Part shown: positions 1 to 12,579 of the stretch, one piece after another
Numbering within the stretch: the stretch's first letter is position 1
Layout of the letters: each line of letters opens with the position of its first letter
Assembly: GCA_022036555.1 (NCBI GenBank)
Contig: CM039140.1
Location: forward strand, 1,612,001-1,676,000
DNA length: 64,000 nucleotides
Reading direction: 5' to 3'
Origin: Microstegium vimineum
Lineage: Eukaryota; Streptophyta; Magnoliopsida; Poales; Poaceae
The notes under the pieces: generated by a model
Seen by the model: only the letters and a program-made list of their open reading frames with translations
Databases searched by the model: none
Told to the model about the DNA's origin: nothing
Program-made: the position numbers and the translations under genes

Positions 1-3000
1 TTGAGCCACTCGATGCCGACCAGTATCTCGCACCGGCTGCTCGGCGCCTCCGACGTGGCGCTCTGCACGTTGTACCTCAGATGGACCTGCAGTGCGCACA
101 CCTAGCAAGTCACATCACCGTCGTCTCCGATCTCTTCTGCTAGTAACATGGAACCTGAACCAACAATGGCAAGTGCGTGTACCCGGAAGTAGTCGCCGAA
201 GGGGACGTTGTGGAGCGTGACGACGTCGTGTATGGTCCACCCGCCGCCGTCCTCCGCCGGGAACTTGAGCTGGGTGCTCACCACCTCGCCGCCGAAGATG
301 GACATGTACCGGTTGAACTTGTAGCTGACGTGCCGCTCCAGGACGCCCGGCCTCGCGGCCTCCCACGGGGTCGCGGAGTAGTCGACGCACCCGACCCGGC
401 TCATCGTCCGCGTCTCCAGGGCTCCCCCATCGAACACGCCCATGAGCAGATCAGCCTGCGACAAACCAAGGTTGAGGTTTTCAGAAGCACATATACATAC
501 ATAGCCGCATGCTGACAACTGAATGAACTCGATTCTGCTTTTACACTGTTTATGTCATTGTTATATATCTGGCGTAGTTACGTTAGTGAAATCAACAGCT
601 GTCCTATGTATGTATGGTAACAGGAGCATTTCAAGTTCTCAACCGATGACGCGCAGGCTAAGCCAAACCAAAAGTGATAAAATCCTGTAGCAAAAGAGGC
701 AGTCACATAAGCATAGGTATCTCACGTACGTCAATCGGATGTTCCAAAGTATACTCCTTCGAGAGAGGCACGTCTCCAATGCTCAACACAGCTTGAACCT
801 CATCAAGATCAATGAAGCTCGCATCTTCTTCATGATCTTCTTCCTGTTTGGCCCTATGTTCAATGGCCGACGATTTCGTTTTCCATAGACCAATTATTGT
901 CCTATTATACGGAAAAAGAATATATATTATAGGTTCTTCATCGGTGAGATCGTAACTGTGCTAAAAATGATGGGTAAACAAACAATTGAGAGAGCACCAT
1001 TCACCACCTGCTAGCCTTGCTGAACGATGCAAAAGAGTGGAACTGAAACTTGAGCCTCCCTTCCTTGTCTTGGGACTTTGCACCACTCTTTGCGTCGAGT
1101 CCCCGGCCACTCTTCAGAATAAACAGTAGCGATGGGGTGCCTACCGTTGTGAAAGATGGCTGTAGCACTTCGATCTCCTCCACGTCTTCCCACAGAAAGA
1201 AGAATTTTGTTTTGTGTCCAAACAGATTAGCGTAGAAGCCAACTATTCTGGCGGACACAAACAGCCTCCCCTGCGGAAGCAGCAGCAGCAGCAGCAATCA
1301 ATTACAATTTACATGTGAGCATCCATACACGATTATGACTTCAAAACTTTCAAATAAACTACTTGTGTGAGATCTCATGTTTTAGTTATCTGCTAAAGAA
1401 CACAGGGCAGTAGCTATGTCCATATGCTGATCTTGCAGAATTCATAGAGCCAACCGCTACAGTAAAACCCAACACTTGTAGACAAATTACCTGCAAAGGC
1501 AGCTTTCTTTTCAAGGAGCATGCATAATCTGCTATAAGGAATTCTTCGTCTGGCAGATTAAAAAGCTTCTGGAATGTTGAATTTCTGTGAGGCGACCGAA
1601 CATGCAACTGCAACACACGCAGGCACACTGTCAAGAGGGTTACTACACTTGAAGGGATCATGAGCACAAGTTGGCGGAAGTTACCTTTTTACCAACTTCC
1701 TTCTCCATCTTACTCAGGTATTCTCTCATCGATGTCTCCGGTCCTTTTGTGTTCTCTAGAAATACTCTCAAATGTAACCGACTCTGACATGTCTGGGCAA
1801 GTTTTCCCTCCAGGGGCACCCATATGTCTGCCAGTTCTACTGATGTGTGTTTCAGGAAATTAATTTCAGCATGTCCAAGGGAAACAGCCAAATCGAATGG
1901 ACCATCGAAATTGAAAACTTCAACATTCAACACGGCAGGTGGTTCTTCCATGGCATCAAATTCCATTATCTCTGCAATGTTCTTTCAGTTTTGTTACAAA
2001 CAGTAAATCAGATAAGACTACAAGCTTAATCATAGGTCTGCAACGTGCTAGCAGGTGAAATCTACTCACCGTTCCACTGTGGTTCCTGAGTCTGAAGTTG
2101 AACAGAACTTGTTCTTGTTATGCCATTGCAGCTGAACACAACATAAGGGTCAACTGATCCACACGAAACGGGTGGCAAGCTTGTAGCCTCTAGCAGAGCT
2201 ACAGTTAACAGCCAACCGTCACCATTTGCTTTAACCCCATGATCACTTCCTGTCATGAAAGGTGGCAGTTAAGTATCATTCATGGCATCACAGAATTGAA
2301 GCATCAAGCATGTATAGTATATGAGAAAAGAAAACAACAATTGAAAAGAAGAGCATACCTCTCTGTAACCTTGCCACTACAAAATGAGAGACCATATTCA
2401 GTAAACGCTGTAATTGAAGGACTAGTATGCCAGCTGTGATAAGCTCTCCGAATGAGTCAGGTAGATCTAGACCATTGAACTCAAGGCCCATGATTGGGCC
2501 TAGTTTTGACAGAAAGATGTGCACAAGAACATATAGTGCAAATAGCACCGTCGAAATGGCAGTGAAATTGCAAAAATATTTGTAAGCAAGCCTGATATCT
2601 GACTGGTGTTCTACCTGTAATGGCGCCAGCAACTGCTCTTTATCCATCCCTACTGAATCAGCCATTTTGACATGCCTAGACAATACTTCAGCAAAACCTT
2701 CAAAATTTTCTTTCAACCCATCTCGAACACTCCCCTCAATCATGCTTCTCATCATGGTGCTCTGAAGGAACTCTACATTGTATGATACGGTCAGATGCGC
2801 GCTTTCTTCACCTCCTGATAACCCGGTGCTGTGGATTATCTTGTAGAGCAAAACAACTGCAAAACAGTTTCCAAAGGGCACTTCAGGAGTACGAACACGA
2901 GTTATAATCACAAAATTCTTGCCATCTGCTTTAAGATATGTCTGCTCCTCAATAGTCTTGACAGCTTTCATAAGCTTTGATGCGCCCTGGGTGTATTGAC

Positions 3001-4631
3001 ATGTCCTAGTTAAGCTAGGAGGATCCATGCACTTCCATGTCCACGGCTGCTCCTCATAGTCCATAGTACCTTGAAGCTCACGCAGATCTTTCAAGAACTG
3101 AGAATCAGGTCTGAACAGAAGATAGTTCAGTTCTTTTGACTCCACAAGGTAAGTGTGCTCAAATGTGATGCCGCCATCAAGATCTTCTGGCATTTCTGGC
3201 GTGCTTCTGGATTTCATGATCTCCATAGCTTCTTGAAAGCTAGCATCTGGAGCCATATGTTCGGTGTCACTCGCACCATTTGCTGTTGCCGTACTAGTCT
3301 CTGCTAGGTCATCAACTTCAGTAATTGAATTGGAATCTTCATGTATGAAATGGTCAGAGTTATCTAGAGAAGTCCGCTCTGTGCCATGGCTCCTGGGAGA
3401 ATCAACCACCCCACCATTAGAACTTGAATGTTCCATATCAAGTGATCTCTCCACTTCGGCATCAGTAGTGTAACTTCTGGAGCTCGAAGAAGGGGACATG
3501 TGGACGACGGAACTGTCATTGTTTTCTCCATAAAGTGAAAAGCTGAGGAGAATTTTTCCTGGTCGAAAGCAATACGAATAAGATCATTATGTATAGATCA
3601 TTCGAGAGAAGTAATGGAAACTGGAAAGTGTAATCATCATATAATCTGTGGCTCAGTATACTAAAGCAGTCCTTAAATGAACAAAGAAATATAATAGCAT
3701 ATACTGACATCTGAAACCTAAAGTTGTCTTGAATTGGACGAGACCTGCAAAATTGGATCATCTTATCTACGGTTCAGGTAAATATAATGCAAGTAAAACT
3801 AAAGCGTACCATCCGTCACTTAGCATTTCTATCCCAAGCTAAAAGTGGTCAATTCCTGGGCATGCTTTCCGACAACACTAGTTTATTGCAGAACCATCCC
3901 TCGCCACAAGACTAGGATCAGCATTCCATCAGTTTACAGTCTTTTCCGTAAGCATCTCGGTTAACTAATTATCACACGCATGCGACCGACTCCGTACATG
4001 TTAATGACTCACGGCTACGGAAGTTTACGCCTGATAGCGGCATGCGGGAATCCGAGCGGTGCGCTGCACTTGCGTGCAGCAATTGGCAAAAGACGCGCGG
4101 TGGTTTCTTCGCCCAAAAGCCTGGCGCGCGCGCCGACCAGCACGATCGAGCAATGCATAAACGTCAAGCGTATCATGCTCGCGAAAGCAAACTTGTGCAC
4201 GCACCGCAATCCGCCGCGGCTTCGTCACCGCGGCCGTCGACCGCGACGCCCTTCCGCCGCCCGCACTCGGGCGGCAGCTGCAGCGTGAACCACGTCGGCG
4301 GCACGGACCGCCTCTCCCCCGGGGCAGCGGCAGCAGCGGTGGCGGGCGGCACGGGCAGCCTGACCGTGCCCACCACCTCCCTCCCGCTCCGCCCCCGCCG
4401 CCGCGCCACGGCGACCTCGAACTCCTCCTCGTCCCCGGCAGCTCCGTCGTCCGCCCCCATCGCGAACACGAACTCCTCGTTCCACGCCGCCGCCGCTTCC
4501 GCGCCGCCGTCCAGCTCCACCGCCCGCGTCCGGAACCGCTGCTTCCCCACCGTCACCTTCGCGTAGAACAGCACGCCGCCGCGGCGCGCCGGGAGCCCGC
4601 GCGCCTCGAGCACGTACACGTAGAGCCGCAT
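1..4631 (-). CDS. C2 and GRAM domain protein with two VASt domains (At1g03370-like), 3' end beyond window
   Basis: Predicted lipid-binding/transfer protein of the plant C2-GRAM-VASt family, expected at membrane contact sites. Nine exons join in phase: 4205-4631, 2359-3558, 2070-2249, 1685-1971, 1491-1607, 1008-1270, 730-901, 183-455 and 1-86 (continues off the left edge). Exon 1 encodes an N-terminal C2 domain starting MRLYVYVLEARGLP. Exon 2 holds a serine/acid-rich linker, the first VASt domain (from about FEHTYLVESKELNYLLF) and a hydrophobic stretch near its end. Exons 3-4 give a second C2 domain (GWLLTVALLEA, SVDPYVVFSCNG). Exons 5-6 give GRAM (FNLPDEEFLIADYACSLKRK, GRLFVSARIVGFYANLFG). 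Exons 8-9 start the second VASt domain. About 1,000 residues are visible, close to the ~1,020 usual for the family, so little is missing. All phases agree and no break is seen. Confidence 0.93.
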
Positions 4632-5234
4632 AGCGATCGCGGTAGCTAGCTTAAGCGCACGCCGTGGAGGAGGGACCCCGGTTCAGAATTAATTAAGTAG
4701 TTGGGCGTCCGGCGGGCTGGGGGAGCGTGGTAATAGTAGTCGCGGGTCTGGACGTCCCCGGCCCTGAGCCCCCTGACTGACGTGTGCCGAGCGCGCGGGC
4801 ACGCGGCGGGAGGAGGAGCGCGACACGCAGCGCTGGAGATGATGGGGCGGTTTGGGCTCGGCGTCGGCGTCTTGACTCTTGACTGGGAGGGAGGGAAACT
4901 AGGGAAGCAAAGGGAAGTTCCGAAGCGAGCGAGTCGGAAGCGGAGCCGCGGAGGCGTTGGTGGTCGCGTTCGCGTCGTGGCTTTGAATTCTTTGGGCCTT
5001 CGAGATGTCAGATGTCCGTGCCTGCTCGTCGCGGTGTCACTTGCGTAACACATTTGCGCCTATCTCCGTACGGCTTTACGTCGATGCCTTGCCCGGACTA
5101 CAGGAATGGAGCCACCGCCGGTCTCGTGTCTCCAGAAGTAGAAGCGGATAAGCGCATCATGTCTTGCCTGTTCGGCTGATATAAACCTTCTGATTTCTGC
5201 TGATTGAAGAGTGCTATGTACGAGAAAACATTGA
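4632..5234 (-). promoter_or_regulatory. Upstream region of the C2-GRAM gene
   Basis: GC-rich 5' flank directly upstream of the start codon at 4631. It should contain the 5' UTR and core promoter. I found no clear TATA box and no coding sequence; open frames on both strands here are compositional. Confidence 0.4.
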
Positions 5235-5565
5235 GGGCATGTTTAGAATAAAGGAATACAAAACAAAGGAATAGGAAAAAAACGTAAGAATAAGACCGAA
5301 AACAAAGGAATAAGAAAAAAACGTAAGAATAAGACCGAGTGAATACTAGAAAACTATAGGATTACAAAACACAGAAATAAATACTTTGAAGTGTTTGGAA
5401 TAGAGGGACAAAACTTCATGAACCATGAGCAAGCATGAGAAGAAAGAGAGAGCAAAGATTTTTTCCTTTAAATTAGAATAGATGTTTTATTTCCTTTATT
5501 TTGCACTATTATAAATTTCTTTCCTTTAAAAAGGAACTCAACATTCCTTTGTTCCAAACTAGAAA
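5235..5565. mobile_element. MITE-like element
   Basis: The left end (GTTTAGAATAAAGGAAT at 5241) and right end (ATTCCTTTGTTCCAAAC, 5543-5559) are imperfect inverted repeats around an AT-rich, internally repetitive core; AGGAATA(A)GAAAAAAACGTAAGAATAAG occurs twice. Length and lack of coding fit a non-autonomous DNA transposon. No TSD could be assigned, so borders are approximate. Confidence 0.45.
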
Positions 5566-6384
5566 TCATTCCAGATCCCGGAAACGAGCTGAAAAGCGAA
5601 CAGAGCTGCTGCAACTTCGCAACTTTTTCTCGGGCTTCGTCGAGGAGCACCCAGCAGCATTTATAGTTTGGAGTCAAACTATTTACAATGTACACTACTC
5701 CCTTATAATGTCTTCAGTGGATATAAAACATTGGGATATATTCTCCCATAGACAAAAATTGCCAAATGGAAAGAGTGTAATCCAATACTAGGACTGACCT
5801 TTTCAAATCTGAAACGACGGCAAATGCTTGTAAATCACAATTCTTAATAAGATCCATATCCTTCCCCATAAATGCAATCCATAATCATAAACAGATCTTT
5901 ACATTCATAAACTGGACTACATGTTAGGTTATTCCCGGCACAGAGGACGATAATGTACACTACAGGCAATCTAATCTAGTAATCTGCACTAATTGAGATC
6001 AGTATGCTCAGGCCAAATGCATGCCTGTTCGCTGCATCTCCCTTTTGGACGGCCTCAGCAACAGCCAAATCCGCTTCTAGCTGAAGCGAACACCGAAATA
6101 TGCAGTAGGCAGTCTCATGGGCAGCACAACCCACAGAAGAGATTTTCCTTGAAAGAACAACCCGCACAAGAGATAAATCGATAGTTCACTTTCATTTCAA
6201 GGCCTGATGCGTAGTGAGATCAAACTCTTTTTGTGCTTCACCGATCATATCTTGTTTTAGATCTGGAACAACACATTTAGGTATTTAAAAAAAAACAAAT
6301 TTCAGGAAGCATTCATCTTAACACAATACAGTTGGAGCAATATGCAAAAGGCAGCTTACTCATCACTTCAACAGCATAAAAAGA
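5566..6384. other. Intergenic / 3' flank of the FRS gene
   Basis: No coding sequence recognised. The part nearest 6384 should hold the 3' UTR of the minus-strand FAR1-related gene. The rest is AT-rich with no repeat I can name. Confidence 0.35.
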
Positions 6385-8790
6385 TCAATTATTTCCCTTT
6401 CTTTTCTTTCGCTTCTTTGAGGTGTTGGAGGCAACATTGGTTGCTGGTGCAGCAGGTGGGGCTACAGGAGCTGCTGCTGGTGGAACTGCAGAGGGGAAGG
6501 GCGGGAACACCAAGGAGTGCGGGTGCATTGGTACTAAAAACATTCCTGGGGCCACAGCTGCTGAAGGTGGCGCCATAGCCATCATTGTTGGGGCCGCTGC
6601 CATTGGAGCAGATGACACCACTGTGACTGAAGCCACTGCTTCAGTCGGAGTCAAAACTGATGTTCCATTGCCAACTTCTTCTGTGGATGGCTTCGAAAAC
6701 TTTGCACCTTTTTTACCAGCAGAAACTGGGCTCTCTTCTGGCCTTTTCTCTTTTCGATTTCGAGACTCCTCAAACTTTCGCACTTTCTCTTTAGCTTCTT
6801 TCATCACAGAAAGGACGTACTCCATCGCATCAGGGTCAGTAGCTCCCATTTCCACAATGTCAGCAAAGTACTGGTGTCCATGCTTGTAGAGATTGTCCAC
6901 TTGATGATCTTCCCGAGTGTTTTCTGGTTTTGAGCCCTTCCCTGTATCTTTAGCAGCATTCGGTGAAATGGGGGTTTCCTTAGGTTCCTCGGGGCATTTG
7001 TAGTCCTTCCGCCATCGATCAAGAATATATTTGGGAGGTATTAGCATCACAAGCTCTTGCCTCAACACAGCAAGAGCATGACTACACAAAATACCTTTAA
7101 ACTGGAATGACCTGCAGATGCACCACACTTCTTTCTCAGCGCTGTTATACATCACTCTGTAGTCAAACTTCCTCTCCTTTCCAATTACGGTCACCGTGTA
7201 TGTAACTATTGAACCATTCCTACTGACTTCAGTGCAATTCACATTCATCAGCTGCTTCAACTGATCCTGGAATTTCTGGAATATATTTATTGTATAAACA
7301 TTTGCAAATTGCTCCTCAAACAGAAGACCAGACAGGACTTGTGGCCTTTGTTGAAATGACCGGAAATCATCATAGGCTTCTCGATCAGACCTGAGCTTCA
7401 TAGCAGTATCGAATTGTTCAATGAACGTCTTTATTGTGGTTTCGGGTGTAATATATCCATCAAAAAAGGCCTCCAATCGTTCACTACGACGAACAGTGGA
7501 GATACCAGCCCAGAAAGTATCCTTTACATATGCTGGTACCCATTTTGCCCTCTCTTCAAACAAGGCTGTCAGCCACCGGTTATCATGAAGATTATATTGA
7601 TTGATCATTTCAACCCACTCCCTCTCAAAATCAGCTGATGTAATTGTATCATATACTACTTTTTTCATTCTCAGACTGACTGCTTCTTTATCCTCAACTC
7701 TTCCAGACATTTCAGGAAGTTCTTTCATTATATGCCAAAGGTTGTATCTGTGCCGAGTATTTGGAAACACTTCACTGACAGCTTTGACTACTGGCCTTGA
7801 ATGAGTCGTAACAATTGCTTCCGGTGCTTTATCATTCATACATTTTAGCCATTTTTTGAATAACCATGCAAAAGTCTCTGGAGACTCGTCTCCAAGGAGA
7901 CCACATCCTAACAACACAAACTGCCCATGATGGTTGATTCCCAGAAACGCGACCAATGGAATGACAAACTGATATGTTAAATAGACAGTATCAAAGCAAA
8001 TAACATCACAAAAGTGTTGATATGCAACTCTGGATATAGCATCAACCCAGCAAACATTCTTGAGCCGACCTTCATCATCCATGTCCCAGTTGTAGAAGAA
8101 GTTGGAGTTTTGAGCTTGCATCTTGTCAAAGAAAACTAAGAGTGCCTCAACATCACCCTCTGCAAACCTCAACTTTCCAGTCTTCCCTGCCCCATCGATG
8201 GAATAATTTGACTGGGAGAAGGATCTCACCTTGAAATCTTTGTTTTGGTTGGGTGGCCTGCCTCTACCAGAGTGAATCTTTGGGTTCAATCGAGTTTTGG
8301 CATTGAATGGGCGGTGCTCTCTTTGCCAGTCAGGAAGATCTTTAAAGCACATCATGAATCTGACCATCTCAGGATTGCATGGGTGGTTATGTTCCAACTC
8401 AACAAAAACCACTTCCCAATGGTTCTCATTGGCATTAAACTTCACTACCATCATTGCTTTGCAACCAGTCTTTGCAACAAGCCTCCTTCGAGCTTTCAGG
8501 CCAGGCTTAATCCTAGCAATGCCACCTTTGTAACAAACAAATGTAGCGCGGTATTTAACGCCATCAACACTGTGGGAAGTCCTCTTTGAGACCCCAAAGC
8601 CTGCACGATAGCCATACTCTAGGTAGAATTGATATGCCAGATCAACCGTCTCAAAGGTCATGCCAACTCGAGGGCTGACAATCTCATGCTTATCCAAAAC
8701 TGTGCTGTTGTTCTCAAAAGACATGGAGCCATCCCTAACTTGTAGTTGCAAGCTGCTCCTGGAATAAGGGTCGCTATGAAGGGTGTCCAT
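6385..8790 (-). CDS. FAR1-RELATED SEQUENCE protein (domesticated MULE transposase)
   Basis: Nuclear transcription-factor family derived from Mutator-like transposases; FHY3/FAR1 members act in phytochrome-A signalling. One uninterrupted exon encodes 801 residues. FAR1 DNA-binding domain at about 48-138, with the zinc-ligand pattern ending ELEHNHP. MULE transposase domain at about 260-355 (CFDTVYLTYQF, then NTRHRYNLWHI). SWIM zinc finger at about 550-575 with C557, C559, C569 and H571 (CIC...LCSHALAVL). An Ala/Pro-rich tail follows and ends in a basic NLS-like run (KKRKKRK). The usual TDQ/D acidic site before the RHR motif reads TTHS at 328-331, so one transposase acid appears lost. A splice acceptor at 8823 suggests an intron in the 5' UTR. 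Which FRS orthologue it is cannot be told from sequence alone. Confidence 0.95.
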   Translation of the reverse strand: MDTLHSDPYSRSSLQLQVRDGSMSFENNSTVLDKHEIVSPRVGMTFETVDLAYQFYLEYGYRAGFGVSKRTSHSVDGVKYRATFVCYKGGIARIKPGLKARRRLVAKTGCKAMMVVKFNANENHWEVVFVELEHNHPCNPEMVRFMMCFKDLPDWQREHRPFNAKTRLNPKIHSGRGRPPNQNKDFKVRSFSQSNYSIDGAGKTGKLRFAEGDVEALLVFFDKMQAQNSNFFYNWDMDDEGRLKNVCWVDAISRVAYQHFCDVICFDTVYLTYQFVIPLVAFLGINHHGQFVLLGCGLLGDESPETFAWLFKKWLKCMNDKAPEAIVTTHSRPVVKAVSEVFPNTRHRYNLWHIMKELPEMSGRVEDKEAVSLRMKKVVYDTITSADFEREWVEMINQYNLHDNRWLTALFEERAKWVPAYVKDTFWAGISTVRRSERLEAFFDGYITPETTIKTFIEQFDTAMKLRSDREAYDDFRSFQQRPQVLSGLLFEEQFANVYTINIFQKFQDQLKQLMNVNCTEVSRNGSIVTYTVTVIGKERKFDYRVMYNSAEKEVWCICRSFQFKGILCSHALAVLRQELVMLIPPKYILDRWRKDYKCPEEPKETPISPNAAKDTGKGSKPENTREDHQVDNLYKHGHQYFADIVEMGATDPDAMEYVLSVMKEAKEKVRKFEESRNRKEKRPEESPVSAGKKGAKFSKPSTEEVGNGTSVLTPTEAVASVTVVSSAPMAAAPTMMAMAPPSAAVAPGMFLVPMHPHSLVFPPFPSAVPPAAAPVAPPAAPATNVASNTSKKRKKRKGNN

Positions 8791-10430
8791 TGTTTCAGGT
8801 TATCTGATCTGGTCAACATAAACTGAAAAAACAAGAAGTCTGTAAGAACAGGTTCAAATAGACCACAAAATAAATGCTTTAGTAAAGAAACTTATATTTT
8901 CTTAAGCATTTCAATCTAAACTAAACATTACTTGGAGAACACAAAGAATAAGAAAATAGCATTTAACTTATATGAGCAAATAGCACCACAAACTAAAGTC
9001 CTACATAGACATTTGAATGGGATTATGTGAAAGCATAGTGTTCCTATTTGCCCTAGGATCCATTCCATTCTGAATGTCTGGATTCACAAAGAACAATAAT
9101 CTAATGTATTGATTAATTGTTTGCTAAGTATCATTCCTGATGATTTAGATGTCAAAGCGCATTTAGTACACTTTTTTTTGGCAAAGAAGAGAGATAGAAA
9201 GTGGGAAACTATGAGAGTAAACCCTTTATTGTCCATAACTCCCAAAACTGCAGGACAAACCCAATCTCATCCAATTGTTAATCTCTCTGAAGTCAGAACA
9301 AAACATGTGATGCAGTTGTGAGTAACGACCAATCAAAGAATAAGAATCAAACATCAATCCCAAATAAGAAAGAAAACGCATTTAAGTGCTTTCAAATTCA
9401 TCGGATTTGGAAAAAGGTTGCTTGTTTAACAGTTAACGGTCGACAGTGTCATTTACCAATCACCATATCATGATTGCCCTGGGCCTGGATATGTCCAAAT
9501 ATTGATAGAGCAAATAGCGAATGTCACGCTTTCACACAGAGGCAGTTTTCACTTTCCAAATGAGAAGTTTACTTTTACATGAACATAAAGCCTGAGAGCG
9601 TACAGCACGGTCTATCCAACTGCTCTAAAGGTATTACATGCATAGCTGTCTTGCAAATACAAGTTGAATAATTATGACTGAAATTTCATTTATAGTGGCA
9701 CAGAGAAATTTGATAGATAAGCTATTGCATGTAGAGGGCAAGGCTTGCTAAAAATGCATGAATAGTAGAGCAATTCCATGGTCATGCTATATCTTTGTAC
9801 CAAAAACTTTACACGTGTATGAGATAACACCGCAATGCCGGATTGTGTTTCATAGATCAAGACAATACAAGCCTTGAACTTTCAATTAGTATGTTCAGGA
9901 AAGGAAGATCATTATAACTAGGAGAAAGTGATATGAATATCACTATTCTTGTGATGGTGTATACATAGAATCTAAATTCCTAAATTTGAAAAAAAAACAC
10001 CATGAAATATTTATCAGCTTGCTGAAGAAGTTTAACTTCTCAGAGGACAGAACATGAACACTAGAGTGGAAACAAAACTATTACCACAGCCTTATGGGGA
10101 ACAGACAGAGGCGGGCCAAATTCAAGTCATGGGTGGTAGTGAAGAATTGCGGATCTGGTGAATTGGCATTGCCAGGTCACCAACTAGGTCCTAAACCACC
10201 CACACCGGGGCACATACCGACAGAGGCAGACCATGTCCTCCAACTCTACCTGGTCGCCGGCTGCTGGACATGGAAGATGTATGCTCAATAATTAATCTTT
10301 GCTTTTTGTCACCTTTTCATTTACATTTCCATCTTTTGCATGTCCAGGTCTTGATGATGACATGGAAGATGCGGATGAACCACCTCACTAGTCACTTTTT
10401 TAAAAAGAACCTGGCAGGAGCGTTGCCTTT
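8791..10430. other. Upstream/5' UTR intron region of the FRS gene
   Basis: A short 5' UTR exon piece (8791-8822) lies next to a good minus-strand acceptor (TTTTTTCAG). The remainder to about 10.4 kb is AT-rich with no conserved protein. The 65-codon open frame at 10094-10291 resembles nothing I know. Confidence 0.35.
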
Positions 10431-10905
10431 GAATTAAGGAAGGAAAGAGAGTTTATCTACACAAAGTGCCATCGGCACAAGAACCCCGCAAAGGGCGCGC
10501 AGAGTAAAACAAAGCACAAAGCACACACGTTCTGGGGGGATAAGCTACAAGGTCTAAGTCAGGTTGTTAAAGACCCTAGAGCGTAGGTCGATGTCCTCTT
10601 TGGTTTTGGAGGCCACCTGCCGGGCATCCATCACCAAATTTTGGAAAATCATTTTGTTTCTTTCCTTCCATACGTTCCACAATGTATAGATGATCACCCC
10701 ATTGAAGTGTCTTCATCTCTGCCTTGGGATCTTGGCCTCCCCCTCTTCCCACTATGCCCTTATGTTAGATGGCTGCACCTGAGGCCAAATTAAGTCCACA
10801 CCGAAGTGTTCCCACCCCAGTACAACGCGCCAGATTTCTATGGCTAGAGGGCACAGCAGGCACAAGTGAAGGTCCGTTTCCAGTGGTCCGTTGCACACAA
10901 TGGCG
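10430..10905 (-). mobile_element. Truncated LINE (non-LTR retrotransposon) 3' fragment
   Basis: Read on the minus strand this stretch encodes pieces of the reverse-transcriptase zinc-binding (zf-RVT) module found near the C terminus of plant LINE ORF2, such as ETDLHLCLLCPLAIEIW with its paired cysteines and the W of the VW motif. Stops break the frame, and neither the RT core nor endonuclease is present. It is a 5'-truncated, decayed copy. Confidence 0.6.
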
Positions 10906-11390
10906 GACCCAGGATTTAAATCCAGGGTATGCCTAACCAAAACTTTATTATCCAATATGGTATAGTCTAATATAAAAATTTAATAAATGGTTCGGTTAAA
11001 ATATAATATATAATTCTCATAATACCTTAAATTCAACAAATAAGTTTGAAATTTGCATAAATAACAATATAAATTGTTCAACTGTAATATAAAGTCTTAC
11101 ATAGATACTAGAAGATTGCAATATTGTGCCAACACATATACTCTCTCCGTCCAGGAAAACATGCAATTCTAGCATAGTGTCACGTTTTAGTATCTTAGAT
11201 TCGACAAATTATAAATAAAAAAGTATCAATATTTATGATATCAAATAAATATCATTAGATTAATTATAAATTATTTTCATAATAAATTGATTTGGAGTCA
11301 TAAATATGAATATTATTCACAGAAACTTGATCAAACGTAAACTACTTTTTCTGACACGCAACCCATAGTCAGTGGCGGACCTAGTCAAAA
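10906..11390. mobile_element. Repeat-derived DNA bounded by TGGCGGACC motifs, including a degenerate Stowaway end
   Basis: The motif GGCGGACC(C/T)AG recurs at about 10903 and 11373. Between them, 11141 begins CTCTCTCCGTCC preceded by TA, the usual left end of a Stowaway MITE; its interior has the usual AAATAT/ATCATTAGAT composition. No matching right end was found. Confidence 0.4.
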
Positions 11391-12438
11391 AAAATCATGT
11401 GCAATACTATAAAATCTAAAGAAAAAGTTCGGGGTAAACATGACTATAAATTAACTAAATTACGATAAAACATTTAATAGGTATAATATGACTGATATTT
11501 TCCATTGCATATTGGATGCTTTTATGATGATCTAAATTTAGAATAATATATCATATGCAACATTGTCTGTTTGCTTACCACCCTTTCACAATTCCTTTTT
11601 GGACATTTGTTGTAGTTTAGCATGAACTAGAAATCGTCAGCTTTTTCAGTCTTTTAACTGCTACAGGCTACAGAAAGGCCACTAAAATAAGTGGATGATG
11701 CTTTTCCAGTAGAAAACAAGTCATGGATCAATGCAAAATGTATCTTGGTGCTGCTTTCAGTTATCATATGCTGCTTTCAGCAATAGTGAAACACTAGAAC
11801 TAATTCGCAGTGTCTCATTCAAGGAGTTCATTGTGATTACAGCTTGGTCGTTTCTGCTTTGAATCTCAGCATCGTACTACCGATAGCAATTGGTACCGTA
11901 CTTTGCACGATAAATGACACCCACCCATGTACCTCAATTCAGAAAAACTTTGCACGAACAGATCTGGGAATTGGGAACAGAAGCACTGACCAGTTCGCAG
12001 TTCAGTCACCAGGCCAACGACCAACGGCCACCGTGAGGCAGCGCGCACGGGACGGCCACTGCCGGCTGGCCTCCGTGGGTGCTAGCGGGCGGCGTCGTGA
12101 CGCACGCGGTGCCGGCCGCCGGCGGACTGGCAGAGGCGCGGAACCAGCGAGGCCGCGGGCGTGGGGCAGGCAAGGGCGGCCAGCGGCGTGGGGCTGGCAG
12201 CCGTGCAGGAGTCGGGCGGCCGGCGGCGTGGGGACGCTAGCCGCGCAGGCGTCGGGCGGCCGGGCGGGGCCGCGGGGGTCGGTCGCTCGCGCTGTCGTGT
12301 CAGGGTCGGGAGGACGGGGTTCGCGGCTCTCGCTCGGGGGAGCTCGGTGGTCGCTTCCGGCTAGGAGACGAGAGTGACGGGGTAAACCGGAAAGAAGGGC
12401 GCTTGGGCCAAAATTTCTGGGCTCTACACACCGGTAAC
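11391..12438. other. Non-coding stretch, GC-rich at its end
   Basis: AT-rich to about 12000, then strongly GC-rich to 12370. The GC-rich part reads open in several frames, but the peptides are low-complexity Arg/Ala/Gly and match no family I know. Confidence 0.3.
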
Positions 12439-12579
12439 AAATTTTGAGACTTTTACACGAGTGTCATTAAAAAAGATTGCAATTACACCGACCACATTAA
12501 AAAAAATGGTCGCACACAGATAACACCGGTCTAAACTTTTTTTCTCGAGAAGTCATTCCGTCCACATTGCCATCTAACG

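Noticed and set aside
6422..6889. 155-codon plus-strand open frame
   Set aside because: Antisense to the conserved FRS gene; its composition mirrors the Ala/Pro tail of that protein.
10094..10291. 65-codon plus-strand frame
   Set aside because: No recognisable domain, no splice context, and close to LINE debris.
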